Positions 22,418 to 31,685 of a DNA stretch of 64,000 nt are shown here, in pieces. The notes beneath the pieces are model-generated. The model saw only the letters and a list, made by a program, of their open reading frames with translations, searched no databases and had not been told where the DNA came from. A program made the translations under genes and the position numbers. The stretch lies in NCBI RefSeq assembly GCF_018777385.1, contig NZ_JAFJYB010000004.1:594052-658051 (forward strand). The letters are read 5' to 3'. This DNA comes from Candidatus Symbiopectobacterium endolongispinus (GTDB lineage Bacteria > Pseudomonadota > Gammaproteobacteria > Enterobacterales > Enterobacteriaceae). Every line of letters starts with the position of its first letter. The stretch's first letter is position 1.

Positions 22418-24138
22418 ATGACCACTCCGGTTTCGTTGCTGCCGCTTAGTGCTGGGCAGCTTGCGCGTTTGCAGAGCGCCACGGGGGATTTCTCTCCAGC
22501 GCAGCTGGCCTGGCTGTCAGGCTATTTTTGGGGCGTTGCGCAGGGCAATGGGGCTCAGAGCGGTGCCGTGTCTGCCGTATCGCTCCCGGCCAGTGTCGCT
22601 GCGCCTGCCTAAAGCATTACCCTTATCTCCGCATCGCAAACGGGCAATGCCAGCCGCGTGGCGGAACAACTGCGTGACGATTTGCTGGCTGCCAAGCTTG
22701 CGGTCACGCTGGTGAATGCAGGCGATTATAAATTTAAGCAAATTGCGCAGGAAACGCTGTTGCTGGTGGTGACCTCCACGCAAGGGGAGGGGGAACCGCC
22801 GGAAGAGGCCGTGGCGCTGCATAAATTCCTGTTATCCAAAAAAGCTCCTGCGCTAAAAAACCACGTCGTTTGCGGTGTTCGGATTGGGGGATACCTCTTA
22901 CGAATTCTTCTGTAAAGCCGGCAAAGATGTTGATGGTCGATTGGCAGAGCTGTGTACAGAGCGCCTGCTAGATCGCGTGGACGCCGATGTTGACTATCAG
23001 GCGGCCGCTGAGCAGTGGCGTCGGCAGATTGTTGATATCATTCAGGCGCGTATACCGGCACAAGGTGCTGCGGTGGTTCAGGCGAGCGCCAGCGGAACGT
23101 GGGATGAAATTTCTAGCAGTCCGTACAGTAAAACCGCGCCTTACACGGCGAGTTTCGCCGTGAATCAGAAAATCACGGGGCGTGCGTCCGATAAGGATGT
23201 GCGCCATATCGAGATCGATCTGGGGGGATTCCGGGCTGCGCTATCAGCCGGGTGATGCGCTTGGCGTGTGGTATCAAAACGATCCGGCGCTGGTACAAGA
23301 GTTACTGGAATTGCTGTGGTTGAAAGGGGATGAGCTTGTGACCGTGGCGGGAGAGACATTGCCTTTGTCACAGGCGCTGCAACGCCATTTCGAACTGACG
23401 CAAAACACGGCGCCGCTGGTGGATATGGTGCGTCAGGCACCGACGGAATTGACGCCGGAGCAACTGATTGGCTGGCTGCGACCGTTGACGCCTCGCCTCT
23501 ATTCCATTGCCTCTTCCCAGGCTGAAGCCGAAAGTGAAGTGCATATCACCGTTGGTGTTGTGCGCTACGACTATGAGGGACGTGCGCGAACGGGCGGTGC
23601 ATCAGGTTATCTGGCGGATCGTTTGAATGAAGACGATGAGATTCAGGTCTTTATTGAACATAACGATCACTTCCGCCTGCCTGCCGATCCCTCGACGTCC
23701 GTCATCATGATCGGACCTGGCACCGGCATTGCTCCGTTTCGTGCCTTTATGCAACAGCGCGAAGCGGACGGTGCTGAAGGCAAAAACTGGCTGTTTTTCG
23801 GCAACCCGCACTTTACCGAAGATTTTCTCTATCAGGTGGAATGGCAGCGCTACGTGAAAGACGGGCTGCTGACGCATATCGATCTGGACTGGTCGCGCGA
23901 TCAAGCACACAAGATCTATGTGCAGGACAAACTGCGCGAGAAGGGCGAACAAGTGTGGCGCTGGATCCAGGACGGCGCACATCTCTACGTGTGTGGCGAT
24001 GCCAACCGTATGGCGAAAGATGTGGAGCAGGCGCTGCTGGACATCATCGTTACCCACGGCGGTCTGGATGTCGAACAGGACGATGAGTTTTTAAGTGAAC
24101 TGCGCCTTGAGCGCCGTTATCAGCGCGATGTGTACTAG
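22418..24138 (+). pseudogene. cysJ: sulfite reductase flavoprotein subunit, at least four lesions
   Basis: The NADPH-dependent flavoprotein (alpha) subunit supplies electrons for sulfite reduction. All parts are recognisable: FMN domain ([39 protein letters not shown]), FAD domain (RLYSIASSQ) and NADPH domain ([29 protein letters not shown], ending RDVY). Damage: TAA at 22610-22612 just before the FMN domain; an extra C at 22861-22862; an extra G in the six-G run at 23222-23227; and an in-frame loss of about 33 codons near 23409-23415 between NTA and VDMVR. The extra bases are in runs, but the nonsense codon and the deletion are not of that kind. First gene of cysJIH. Confidence 0.95.
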
Positions 24139-24152
24139 CGAAATCTTTATCA

Positions 24153-25878
24153 ATGAGCGAAAAATTACCAATCGATGAACGTTATCCCGGCCCGTTAGTG
24201 GTAGAAGGGAAACTCGCTGATGCGGAGCGCCTGAAGCGGGAAAGTAACTACCTGCGCGGTACCATTGCTGAAGATTTGCAGGAAGGGCTGACGGGCGGTT
24301 TTAACGGCGATAACTTTTTGCTGATCCGTTTTCACGGCATGTGTCAGCAGGATGACCGTGATATTCGCGCTGAGCGTGCCGAGCAAAAGCTGGAACCGCG
24401 TCATGCCATGATGCTGCGCTGCCGTTTGCCCGGTGGCGTGATGACGCCGGAACAGTGGTTGGGGATTGATAAATTTGCTGCCGAGAGCACGCTCTATGGC
24501 AGCATTCTTATCACCAACCGCCAAACCTTTCAGTTTCACGGTATTCTGAAGCCGAACTTGAAACCGGCGCACCAGTTGCTGAACCATCTTGGGCTGGATG
24601 CGTTGGCGACTGCCAACGATGTGAACCGTAACTACTTCTAACCCGGTGGAATCCGAGCTGCATCAGCAGGCCTATGACTGGGCGAAGAAGATCTCCGAGC
24701 ATCTGTTGCCACGTACCCGTGCCTACGCCGAGATCTGGCAGGATCAAGAGAAAGTCGCTACCACCGATGAAGAACCGATCCTCGGGGCGACCTATTTGCC
24801 GCGCAAGTTCAAAACCACGGTAGTGATCCCGCCGCAAAACGATGTCGATCTGCACGCCAACGATCTTAATTTTATCGCTATTGCCGATAATGGCCGTCTG
24901 GTCGGTTTCAACGTGTTGGTAGGTGGCGGCCTTTCTATCGCCCACGGCTATAAGGCAACCTATCCGCGCACTGCCAGTGAGCTGGGTTATATTCCTATTG
25001 AGCATACGCTGGCCGTGGCCGAAGCGGTAGTGACCACGCAACGTGACTGGGGTAATCGCACCAACCGCAAAAATGCCAAAACCAAATATACGCTGGAGCG
25101 TGTCGGCGTTGACACCTTCAAACGTGAAGTGGAAAAGCGCGCGGGCGTGACCTTTGAATCGGTGCGCCCGTATAAATTTACTGGCCGTGGCGATCGCATT
25201 GGCTGGGTGAAAGGCATCGATAGCAAATGGCACCTGACGCTGTTTATCGAAAATGGCCGTATTCTCGATTATCCAGGGCGCCCGTTGAAAACAGGGTTGG
25301 CTGAAATTGCCAAAATCCATAAAGGGGATTTCCGCCTCACGGCTAACCAAAACCTGATTGTGGCGGGCGTGAGTACGCGCAATAAAGCGAAGATTGAAGC
25401 GCTGGCGCGCGAGCACGGGTTGATTGACGATAGCGTCAGCGAGCAGCGTAAAAACTAGATGGCCTGCGTATCCTTCCCAACCTGTCCGCTGGCGATGGCG
25501 GAGGCCGAGCGTTTTCTGCCGGAATTTGTCACCGAGGTGGAAGGCATTATGCAGCGCCGCGGCGTTGGCGACGAGCATATCGTACTGCGGGTAACCGGCT
25601 GTCCGAACGTCTGTGGCCGCGCCATGCTAGCGGAAATTGGTCTGGTGGGGAAAGCCGTTGGGCGCTACAACCTGCATCTGGGCGGTAACCGCGAAGGCAC
25701 GCGCATTCCGCGTATGTATCGCGAAAATATCACGCAGGCGGAGATCCTGGGCGAACTGGATAGTCTGATTGGCCGCTGGGCGCTGGAGCGCCAGCAGGGA
25801 GAAGGGTTTGGTGACTTTGCGATTCGTAGCGGCATTATCAAGCCGGTGCTCGATCCGGCGCGCGATTTTTACGATTAA
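24153..25878 (+). pseudogene. cysI: sulfite reductase hemoprotein subunit, frameshift and amber codon
   Basis: The siroheme/4Fe-4S beta subunit reduces sulfite to sulfide. The N-terminal 160 residues are normal up to ATANDVNRN. About 8 bases are then missing near 24632-24640 (VLCTSNPVE expected), giving a stop at 24639. The frame from 24646 carries the middle domain ([28 protein letters not shown]) to TAG at 25456-25458, where Ser (TCG) is expected before [18 protein letters not shown]. The last part holds the cluster cysteines, but CPNGCGRAM reads CPNVCGRAM, losing a conserved Gly. Another conserved Tyr is Cys (HGMCQQDD). With cysJ broken as well, sulfite reductase must be absent. Confidence 0.95.
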
Positions 25879-25890
25879 CCGGGAGGCATG

Positions 25891-26625
25891 ATGTCGGTAT
25901 TCTCTCTTGAAGCGCTCAATGCGCTACCCAAACCGGAGCAGGCGCAAGTGCTGGCAGAAACCAACGCCCAGTTGGAAACGCTCTCCGCCGAGGCGCGCGT
26001 AGCCTGGGCTCTGGAGCACTTGCCGGGAGAGTACGTTCTCTCTTCCAGTTTCGGTATTCAGGCGGCGGTAAGCCTGCATTTGGTCACGCAACTGCGCCCT
26101 GATATTCCGGTTATCCTCACCGATACCGACTACCTGTTCCCGGAGACCTACCAGTTTATCGATACACTGACCGAGCAGTTGAAACTCAATCTGAAGGTGT
26201 ATCGCGCCGAGCACTCCCCGGCCTGGCAGGAAGCACGCTATGGCAAGCTGTGGGAACAGGGCGTTGAAGGCATTGAGCAGTACAACCAGCTAAATAAAGT
26301 AGAACCGATGAATCGCGGGCTGAGTGAGCTACAAGCACAAACCTGGTTTGCCGGGTTGCGGCGCGAGCAGTCTGGCAGCCGTGGACATCTGCTGGTGCTG
26401 GCTATCCAACGCGGCGTATTCAAGGTGTTGCCGATTATCGATTGGGATAACAAGCAGGTGTATCAATACCTCAAGCAGAACGGTTTGTCCTACCATCCGC
26501 TGTGGGATCAAGGATACCTGTCCGTAGGGGATACGCATACCACGCGTAAATGGGAACCGGGAATAAGCGAAGAAGAAACGCGATTCTTTGGTTTGAAACG
26601 GGAGTGTGGGTTGCACGAGGGGTGA
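25891..26625 (+). CDS. cysH: phosphoadenosine phosphosulfate reductase
   Basis: Reduces PAPS to sulfite with thioredoxin. The 244-residue frame is complete, with PAPS-binding [14 protein letters not shown], the [10 protein letters not shown] loop, and the catalytic C-terminal ECGLHEG. The conserved TDTGYLFPETY reads [11 protein letters not shown], a Gly to Asp change in the P-loop-like region that may lower activity. I prefer ATG 25891, four bases after GGGAGG, over 25888. It is the only open gene of the cysJIH operon and has no functional partner for the next step. The phage island follows. Confidence 0.92.
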   Translation: MSVFSLEALNALPKPEQAQVLAETNAQLETLSAEARVAWALEHLPGEYVLSSSFGIQAAVSLHLVTQLRPDIPVILTDTDYLFPETYQFIDTLTEQLKLNLKVYRAEHSPAWQEARYGKLWEQGVEGIEQYNQLNKVEPMNRGLSELQAQTWFAGLRREQSGSRGHLLVLAIQRGVFKVLPIIDWDNKQVYQYLKQNGLSYHPLWDQGYLSVGDTHTTRKWEPGISEEETRFFGLKRECGLHEG

Positions 26626-26674
26626 GTGTCACCTCCATCCTTCCAGCCCACTTCCGTCATTCACGCACACCTCC

Positions 26675-26760
26675 GTCATTCCCGCAAAGGCGGGAATCTC
26701 CTACAGGCGAAACAGGTTTCGTCTAACAGAGATCCCCGGCTTTCGCCGAGGATGACGAGG
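26675..26760. repeat. two intergenic hairpins of the ATCCCCGC/GCGGGGAT family
   Basis: ATTCCCGC/GCGGGAAT at 26678-26697 and a second stem around ATCCCCGGC/GCCGAGGAT at 26733-26752. Related to the hairpin at 12290-12309. They lie between cysH and the convergent phage repressor gene and mark the left edge of the phage island. No integrase or tRNA gene is seen here. Confidence 0.6.
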
Positions 26761-26832
26761 GGGACAATGACTTTTCAGCAGTCTGCGACCGTTGGTAAAC
26801 AGCCTTTTTTGTGCACAGTGCTGGCACAGTAA

Positions 26833-27567
26833 TCAGTAGTCCAGCACCGCCCACCAGAATACGCGCCCGATAATATTGACTTCGCTGAGGGATTTCTCTT
26901 CCACGGGATGCTCAGCACTGTTGTAACTGCGGATGCTTACCGTGTTTGGCCCAACTTGGTACAGCAACTTAATGCGGTTCCAACCGTTTTGGCTGATGGC
27001 GTAGATCTTGCCATCAATAATACGCTTATCGTTGGTGTTGACGGCGACGGTTGTTCCATCGGGAATAAACGGTTCCATGCTGTCGCCCTTGGCCGGGAAA
27101 CAGAGTACGCCAGAACCATCCGAATTGGCACCGACGCGGCGTAGGGTCGATTTGGAAAATCGCAGCTTAAACCCGTTATGATCTTTATCCATGATGCGCC
27201 CAGTCCCGCGGGCGAATTCAATATCTTTCAGAAACGGCACTTCCACTTCATCATCCCACAAGGGGGTGTGGCTGTCCCACACATCAACCGTTCCCCACTG
27301 GGATTCCGGCGGAACGTTGGAGCGCGAGTCGTAAGGTGCTGCCGCAGGCGAACGCATCGGTTCATCACCATTTGCCAGCCATTCCGGACGGACTCCCAAC
27401 GCATCGGCGATATCAATGATACGCGAGGTTCCTTTCGCCTGACCGGAGGTTAAGCGCCAGATGGTTGGCTGAGCCATGTTAACGGCACGTGCCAGTTGCC
27501 CCTGAGTCATTCCCGTCAGCGACATCGCATGGTTGAGCCGTTCTGCCAAAGTGTTCATCGTTTTCAT
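26833..27567 (-). CDS. CI-like phage repressor (HTH plus S24 peptidase fold)
   Basis: Transcriptional repressor of the phage island. Residues 1-65 form an XRE-type helix-turn-helix (MTQGQLARAVNMAQPTIWRL). Residues about 120-244 form the LexA-like S24 domain with the catalytic Ser in AKGDSMEPFIPDGT and the likely Lys in WNRIKLLY. The self-cleavage dipeptide usually Ala-Gly or Cys-Gly appears as Arg-Gly (EFARGTGR), so SOS-triggered autocleavage may be impaired. A TATAAA box lies only about 10 bases upstream of ATG 27567, suggesting a leaderless message as for lambda cI. ATG 27558 is an alternative start. It is transcribed away from the tail genes, opposite the Q-like gene. Confidence 0.88.
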   Translation of the reverse strand: MKTMNTLAERLNHAMSLTGMTQGQLARAVNMAQPTIWRLTSGQAKGTSRIIDIADALGVRPEWLANGDEPMRSPAAAPYDSRSNVPPESQWGTVDVWDSHTPLWDDEVEVPFLKDIEFARGTGRIMDKDHNGFKLRFSKSTLRRVGANSDGSGVLCFPAKGDSMEPFIPDGTTVAVNTNDKRIIDGKIYAISQNGWNRIKLLYQVGPNTVSIRSYNSAEHPVEEKSLSEVNIIGRVFWWAVLDY

Positions 27568-27580
27568 GCCAGTAACTTTA

Positions 27581-27650
27581 TAGCATTAGTTATTGCTTTT
27601 CAAGTGAAACGGCAATACCTTTTGCTATTATCGATAGTTAAAGGTATTAT
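27581..27650 (+). promoter_or_regulatory. repressor operators and rightward promoter of the phage island
   Basis: AATACCTTT at 27614-27622 and AAAGGTATT at 27640-27648 are inverted half-sites. A promoter overlaps them: TTGCTA (27622-27627), 17-base spacer, TATTAT (27645-27650). A second imperfect palindrome, AGCATTAG/TTATTGCT, lies at 27582-27597 next to the repressor start. Binding of the repressor would block the rightward promoter. No cro-like gene follows; the next gene is the Q-like antiterminator. 27651-27820 shows no gene. Confidence 0.65.
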
Positions 27651-27820
27651 CACACTAACAACACCGGCTGCGCGTGAGTAACGGACGTTAGTTCTTAATT
27701 AAATCAATAGCTTTTCGGTGGCAGTCTATGGCTGCCGCTCTTTTGTTACTCCGGGGGACGGTGCGGCAAGAACCCAATGGTCTTGTCAGATAACGGCATA
27801 GAAACAACAAAGGTGGCGAG

Positions 27821-28267
27821 ATGATTCGTGATATCCAAAAGGTGCTCGAGCGCTATGGCGCATGGGCTTCTCATACTGAACACGGGCTGTATTACTCATC
27901 GGTGGCGGCGGGCTTCCGTGGGCTGCTGCCATCCAGCCGGCGCTCGCGCCCGTCGTGTTGCGATGACGATGGGTTGATTGTTAATGGGGCGATGGCGTGT
28001 TTGAAAAAACGCGACCCGTATCTGCATGTGCTATTGGAGTGGCATTATGTGCTTGGCCTGCCGGTGAGGGCGATTGGTACCAAACTGGGCATTTCACATA
28101 CGCTGGTGTTAAAGCAGCTACAAATGGCAGAAGGATTTATCGATGGCTGCCTGAGCATGATGGATATCAAACTGGATATCGATCTTGAATGCCAAAAAGA
28201 GCTGGTTTATACGCCGAAAATAAAAAGGTGGTGGAATTCCAAAAGGCGATATAGTCTGAAAAAATGA
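27821..28267 (+). CDS. phage antitermination protein Q-like
   Basis: Late-gene antiterminator of the PF06530 type. Visible are the family's N-terminal IQKVLERYGAWA, the central AAGFRGLLP and SCCDDDGLIVNGAMA, the helix-turn-helix-like region PVRAIGTKLGISHTLV, and EGFIDGCLSMM near the end. 148 residues, start after GGTGGCGAG. Its C-terminal codons overlap the first of three direct repeats (28231), which gives an odd tail KRWWNSKRRYSLKK. It lies directly behind the rightward promoter and ahead of a strong terminator and the lysis genes, as in lambda late control. Confidence 0.9.
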   Translation: MIRDIQKVLERYGAWASHTEHGLYYSSVAAGFRGLLPSSRRSRPSCCDDDGLIVNGAMACLKKRDPYLHVLLEWHYVLGLPVRAIGTKLGISHTLVLKQLQMAEGFIDGCLSMMDIKLDIDLECQKELVYTPKIKRWWNSKRRYSLKK

Positions 28268-28273
28268 TTATTT
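28231..28273 (+). repeat. direct repeat copy 1 (GTGGAATTCCAAAA...)
   Basis: First of three imperfect copies of about 44 bp that begin GTGGAATTCCAAA and end with an AATNNTTATTT-like stretch. Contains the perfect palindrome TGGAATTCCA. Copies 1 and 2 flank the lipoprotein gene. The AT-rich stretch 28274-28556 between this copy and the lipoprotein start contains no gene I can support. Confidence 0.75.
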
Positions 28274-28556
28274 CATCTTATTCCTAATGCGAAGTTTATT
28301 TCCTATGACAAGCGTTTTTTTGTGAATGGTTAATTGTCTTAATTAACGGATAGTCTGAAGGATGTGCGTATATATTTTGATTTTTCGCAAGGAAAGGTGT
28401 ATTTGTGCGTGTAGTATCGTTCACAGTAGAACGCATGACAGAGGAGTGCATTGCCTTCGTAATCACCGACCGAAACAGTAAATCAGGAATATTCCAGATT
28501 AGTCTTATCGTAAAAAATTGAAAGTCATGTCGCCACTTCGTCCTTTAACGAGGTCT

Positions 28557-28961
28557 ATGATGAAGACGCTGCTGTTATTCATGTTGGTTCCTGTGTTGCT
28601 TTCTGGGTGTTCGACGCGGTGGGTGAAAATTCGTGATAATCCGACTGACCATGTTACTTCAAGGACCCTGTGCCGGGTTAGCGCTGAACAGCGATTTCCG
28701 GTTCGCAATGAAGTGATCAATCGCACCAACTACCGCACTGTCACTGAGCCTTGTGATTATAAACGGTGGTGCGGTGGGCAAAAGTACAGAACTTATGACG
28801 TTGAGAAATTACAAAGCTATGTCACGGATGTTAACGACGGCAGCCGTAACAGTTCCTATCACGACTGTATGTTGGATAATGGCTGGCAGCAACAGACCAA
28901 ATCAAATTGGGAATGGGATAGAACACCCATTACGCTGCAATATACCGGGCCGGCGAAATAA
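28557..28961 (+). CDS. small lipoprotein of unknown function, phage cargo
   Basis: I do not recognise this gene. The 134-residue product starts with a clear lipoprotein signal (MKTLLLFMLVPVLLSGC) and has several further Cys residues (TLCRVS, EPCDYKRWCGG, HDCMLDNGW) that could form disulfides outside the cytoplasm. The start at 28557 (or 28560) follows GAGG; the longer upstream frame from 28518 lacks a ribosome site. It sits between the antiterminator and the lysis genes, a usual place for morons, and is bounded by direct repeats at 28231 and 29040. It looks like an inserted cargo gene. Confidence 0.6.
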   Translation: MMKTLLLFMLVPVLLSGCSTRWVKIRDNPTDHVTSRTLCRVSAEQRFPVRNEVINRTNYRTVTEPCDYKRWCGGQKYRTYDVEKLQSYVTDVNDGSRNSSYHDCMLDNGWQQQTKSNWEWDRTPITLQYTGPAK

Positions 28962-29039
28962 TTACCGGGCGTGAACGTATTATCGCGTGTAAACAGAATG
29001 GCGATATCATTTTTTATCGTGTTCTCTTAGAAAGCGGTT

Positions 29040-29083
29040 GTGGAATTCCAAAAAGACATTTACTCTACAAAAAATGCTTATTT
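29040..29083 (+). repeat. direct repeat copy 2
   Basis: GTGGAATTCCAAAAAGACAT, then TTACTCTAC and AAAAAATGCTTATTT. Closest to copy 1 in its 3' half. Confidence 0.75.
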
Positions 29084-29135
29084 GGCTCGGTGTCATAAAG
29101 GCTATCTGTTGATTAAAATAAACATTAAAAATGTT

Positions 29136-29180
29136 GTGGAATTCCAAATGACAAGGTAGCCTGTTAAAAATCGTTAATTT
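29136..29180 (+). repeat. direct repeat copy 3
   Basis: GTGGAATTCCAAATGACAAG, then GTAGCCTG and TTAAAAATCGTTAATTT. It ends 4 bases before the large terminator hairpin. Confidence 0.72.
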
Positions 29181-29183
29181 ACA

Positions 29184-29229
29184 GTAACCCCAAAAAGGCT
29201 TCGCTTGTGCGAGGCCTTTTTGGGGTTAC
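29184..29229 (+). terminator. strong terminator ahead of the lysis genes, probable Q target
   Basis: GTAACCCCAAAAAGGC pairs perfectly with GCCTTTTTGGGGTTAC over 16 bp, with an additional TCGC/GCGA inner stem. It lies upstream of the holin, where lambda-type phages have the terminator that Q overrides. 29230-29413 is AT-rich with no gene. Confidence 0.85.
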
Positions 29230-29413
29230 GAATATATGATGTTAATAGCGATCTGACTTATTTTACTTTTTTTAAAATTTATTTTGCATGCCGATGTAAC
29301 GCCTCTATCGTTCTTTGACATCACGGCTATTGAGATGCCGACACGTTATTAATAACGACTTTCCGCTTTTTGTTCTTATCACTGTAGGCACCCCGTACGA
29401 CGGCGGTGAGGTT

Positions 29414-29632
29414 ATGCGTATGTATAAATTGACGACGGGCATCTCCTATGGCGCTTCGGGCGCTACCGGCAGTTACTGGATGCTTCAGTTACTTGATACC
29501 GTTTCTCCAAACCAGTGGACAGCTATTGGTGTGATGGGGAGTTTGCTGTTTGGTCTGCTGACTTTTCTGGTGAATTTGTTTTTCAAAATCAGGGAAGACC
29601 GGCGCAGAGAAAAGGGAATGCATAATGAGTAG
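29414..29632 (+). CDS. P21-type pinholin
   Basis: Small inner-membrane holin closely resembling S of phage 21: [34 protein letters not shown] and the charged tail [13 protein letters not shown]. 72 residues with two membrane segments. ATG at 29414 is followed by a second ATG at 29420 (MRMYKL), recalling the dual start that makes holin and antiholin in phage 21. The start follows GGTGAGG. It overlaps the endolysin start by 8 bases (ATGAGTAG). Confidence 0.92.
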   Translation: MRMYKLTTGISYGASGATGSYWMLQLLDTVSPNQWTAIGVMGSLLFGLLTFLVNLFFKIREDRRREKGMHNE

Positions 29633-30179
29633 ACGCAAGATAGTCGCTGCGGTGTTGTGTTCTGTCAGCGTGATCATTGCCATGGTGCTGAATAATAGCG
29701 ATAGCTATTACTCCCAACAGGGCAATGCTTTGCGCTTCAGCCAGGCCGCGATGGAAGTGATGGGGAATGCTGAGGGGTGCCGACGGGATTTTTACCTGTG
29801 CCCGGCCCGCATCAGCACTCAGGGCATTTGCCATACGCGGCGTGTTACAGGGGCTGTCTCGCTGGCCGATGAACAGCAGGTTGCCCGTTGGTTCGCAGAA
29901 GATCAGTTGGATGCGCAAAACTGCCTTGAGCGGAATGTTGAGCGCAAATTGGGCGCGCGCTTGCCACAGAACGTTTTTGACGGTGTTGGTAGCTTTGTGT
30001 TCAACGTTGGTTGTGCGAATTCCCTGACGTCCACGCTGTACCGCTACCTGACGGCAGGCTCTTATCTTGCCGCCTGTCATCAACTTAGCCGTTGGGTCTA
30101 TGTCGGGCAGGAGGTGCTTCCGGGGCTGGTGGCGCGTCGCGCCAAAGAGCAGGCGCTGTGCCTGGCTGTGCAGAAGTAG
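29625..30179 (+). CDS. SAR endolysin (GH24 lysozyme)
   Basis: Muramidase that cleaves peptidoglycan. An N-terminal weakly hydrophobic segment ([18 protein letters not shown]) is a signal-anchor-release sequence. The active site follows the E-x8-C-x5-T pattern in [16 protein letters not shown], as in P1/P2-type lysozymes. Compared with the family, GVWTxGIGHT reads [10 protein letters not shown]: a Gly to Arg and a Gly to Cys change next to the catalytic Thr, so activity is doubtful. The rest ([28 protein letters not shown]) is normal. 184 residues. Works with the pinholin, which depolarises the membrane to release SAR endolysins. Confidence 0.9.
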   Translation: MSRRKIVAAVLCSVSVIIAMVLNNSDSYYSQQGNALRFSQAAMEVMGNAEGCRRDFYLCPARISTQGICHTRRVTGAVSLADEQQVARWFAEDQLDAQNCLERNVERKLGARLPQNVFDGVGSFVFNVGCANSLTSTLYRYLTAGSYLAACHQLSRWVYVGQEVLPGLVARRAKEQALCLAVQK

Positions 30180-30183
30180 CCCG

Positions 30184-30711
30184 ATGATGAAAATCAACCT
30201 ATTGCTGACGGGGTGTGCACTCGCGGCTGCCTTTGGTGCCGGTTGGTCTCTGCAAGGGATTCGTTGGGAGGTTGATATTGCCGCTCGTGACAAGCAATCC
30301 AATGAGCTGCGCCGGGCGCAGCAACAATCGATTATCGCGCAGCAGTCGTTTACTTTTCAGCGCTTGAATCAGATAGCCGCCGATGCCTATCAGCGCAGTC
30401 TCTCTATCAAGGCCGACTCGGATGAAAAACAGATTATTTACCGCACGATCGTCAAGCGCGATCCGGTGGGGCGTCAGTGCGTGCCTGATGCTGTGTCTGG
30501 GCGGTTGCTCGACGACGCGCACCGTCTACGTGCCCGCGTCATGCACAGCGTTGCCCCAGACGCTAACGCAGCCCGTCGTGGTGCCGCTACCGCCGGTTGC
30601 CGATTGACCTACGCCCAGGCCGTTTACTGGATTGAGCCACTGTTGGCGGCACTGGAACAGGCTAACAGCCAGCTTGATGCAATACGTACTGCACAGGCCG
30701 ACAGAAAGTAA
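30184..30711 (+). CDS. i-spanin Rz-like protein
   Basis: Inner-membrane spanin that, with Rz1, disrupts the outer membrane in the last step of lysis. Begins MMKINLLLTGCALAAAFGAGW, one membrane segment, followed by a long polar, Gln- and Ala-rich helix suited to coiled coil (LRRAQQQSIIAQQSFTFQRL). 175 residues. Start at 30184, five bases after the endolysin stop. A second lipoprotein gene (Rz1) is nested in another frame. Confidence 0.85.
   Translation: MMKINLLLTGCALAAAFGAGWSLQGIRWEVDIAARDKQSNELRRAQQQSIIAQQSFTFQRLNQIAADAYQRSLSIKADSDEKQIIYRTIVKRDPVGRQCVPDAVSGRLLDDAHRLRARVMHSVAPDANAARRGAATAGCRLTYAQAVYWIEPLLAALEQANSQLDAIRTAQADRK
30422..30607 (+). CDS. o-spanin Rz1-like lipoprotein, nested in Rz
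   Basis: Lies wholly inside the Rz gene in another frame, the normal lambda arrangement. The 61-residue product from ATG 30422 has a signal peptide ending ACLMLCLGGC with lipobox Cys, then a short Pro-rich mature part (TQPVVVPLPPVAD) typical of Rz1. ATG 30488 is an alternative but would remove most of the signal. Confidence 0.82.
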   Translation: MKNRLFTARSSSAIRWGVSACLMLCLGGCSTTRTVYVPASCTALPQTLTQPVVVPLPPVAD

Positions 30712-30768
30712 CTCGCTGTCCCCCAGTCGTCAGCTCGTTAACCCTACCGACAATCAACTACGGATGAC

Positions 30769-31179
30769 ATGCCAATCATGATGAAGCATATGCAGCTACG
30801 TGCTGCGGTTTTGGCTGCGCTGCGCGCCGCTATCGCCGAACACACCACTTTTATTGACGGGAGCCCCGTCGCCTTAACGCCAGACAGCTTGCCCGCCATC
30901 GCGGTCTACATAAGTGATGCACAACCGGTGGAAAACGCACTGGATGAGGCGCTGTGGCAAGCCAGCCTACACGTTGAGCTTTTCGAAAAGGCGGAGAGCC
31001 CGGATTCGACGCTGGATGAAAAGATGGTGCAGAAAATTTCCCCGACGCTGATGTCAGTGTCAGTGCTTAAGGAGAGTACGCAAACCTTCTCAACGCAGCG
31101 GTATGACTATCGACGCGATGAAGAAGGGAGCATTTGGAGGTCTGCGTACCTCGAATTTTCAATAACTTATTATCAGTGA
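30769..31179 (+). CDS. tail terminator protein U-like
   Basis: Completes the end of a lambda-type tail tube. Similar to lambda gpU throughout: [79 protein letters not shown]. 136 residues from 30769; by comparison the true start is probably ATG 30781. It follows the lysis cassette after only 57 bases. All head genes that stand between lysis and U in a phage (terminase to FII) are missing. Confidence 0.88.
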   Translation: MPIMMKHMQLRAAVLAALRAAIAEHTTFIDGSPVALTPDSLPAIAVYISDAQPVENALDEALWQASLHVELFEKAESPDSTLDEKMVQKISPTLMSVSVLKESTQTFSTQRYDYRRDEEGSIWRSAYLEFSITYYQ

Positions 31180-31186
31180 GGCAATT

Positions 31187-31608
31187 ATGTCTACAACAGA
31201 AGCCATTAAAGGTGCAGGAACAACGCTTTGGGTTTTTACCGGCACCGGTGACCCTTATGCAAACCCAACGGGCGACAGCGGTTGGACCCGTTTGGCGCAG
31301 GTCAAAGAGTTGACGCCGGGTGGAGCGATACGGCACAGGGCATCAAATCAGCGGGGGACACCAGTTTCACTCTGGCGTGGAAAGCAGGCGATCTGGGGCA
31401 ACAGGAACTGGTGGATTGGTTTACCTCTGGCGCCGTGCGCGGCTACAAAATCAAGTATGCCAACGGCGTGGTTGATGTGTTTAAGGGCTGGGTCAGTGCG
31501 TTAGGGAAATCGATTCCCGTTAAGGAAGTGATCACCCGCACCGCGAAGGTCACCAATACCGGCAAACCGGTGCTAGCGGAAGATGCGCCGGCGGCGGTAA
31601 CGCCTTAA
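31187..31608 (+). pseudogene. major tail tube protein V-like, internal deletion and frameshift
   Basis: Subunit of the lambda-type tail tube. The N-terminus ([32 protein letters not shown]) and the C-terminal half ([54 protein letters not shown]) match lambda gpV. They lie in different frames. The junction at about 31320 lacks some 20 residues corresponding to ELTAESYDDSYLDDEDAD-like sequence in lambda and shifts the frame. The C-terminal Ig-like domain of lambda V is absent, as in many relatives. Without V no tail can assemble. Start at 31187 after GAGGCAATT. Confidence 0.88.
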
Positions 31609-31685
31609 GGCAGCGTGCGTCGCTGCTTTTTTTATGCCCCGCGTACGCGTGGCTTATTCGGTAAACATCATATCAAGGAGAACAC

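Noticed and set aside
24511..25578. 355-codon antisense frame opposite cysI.
   Set aside because: Shadow of cysI; no ribosome site or domain.
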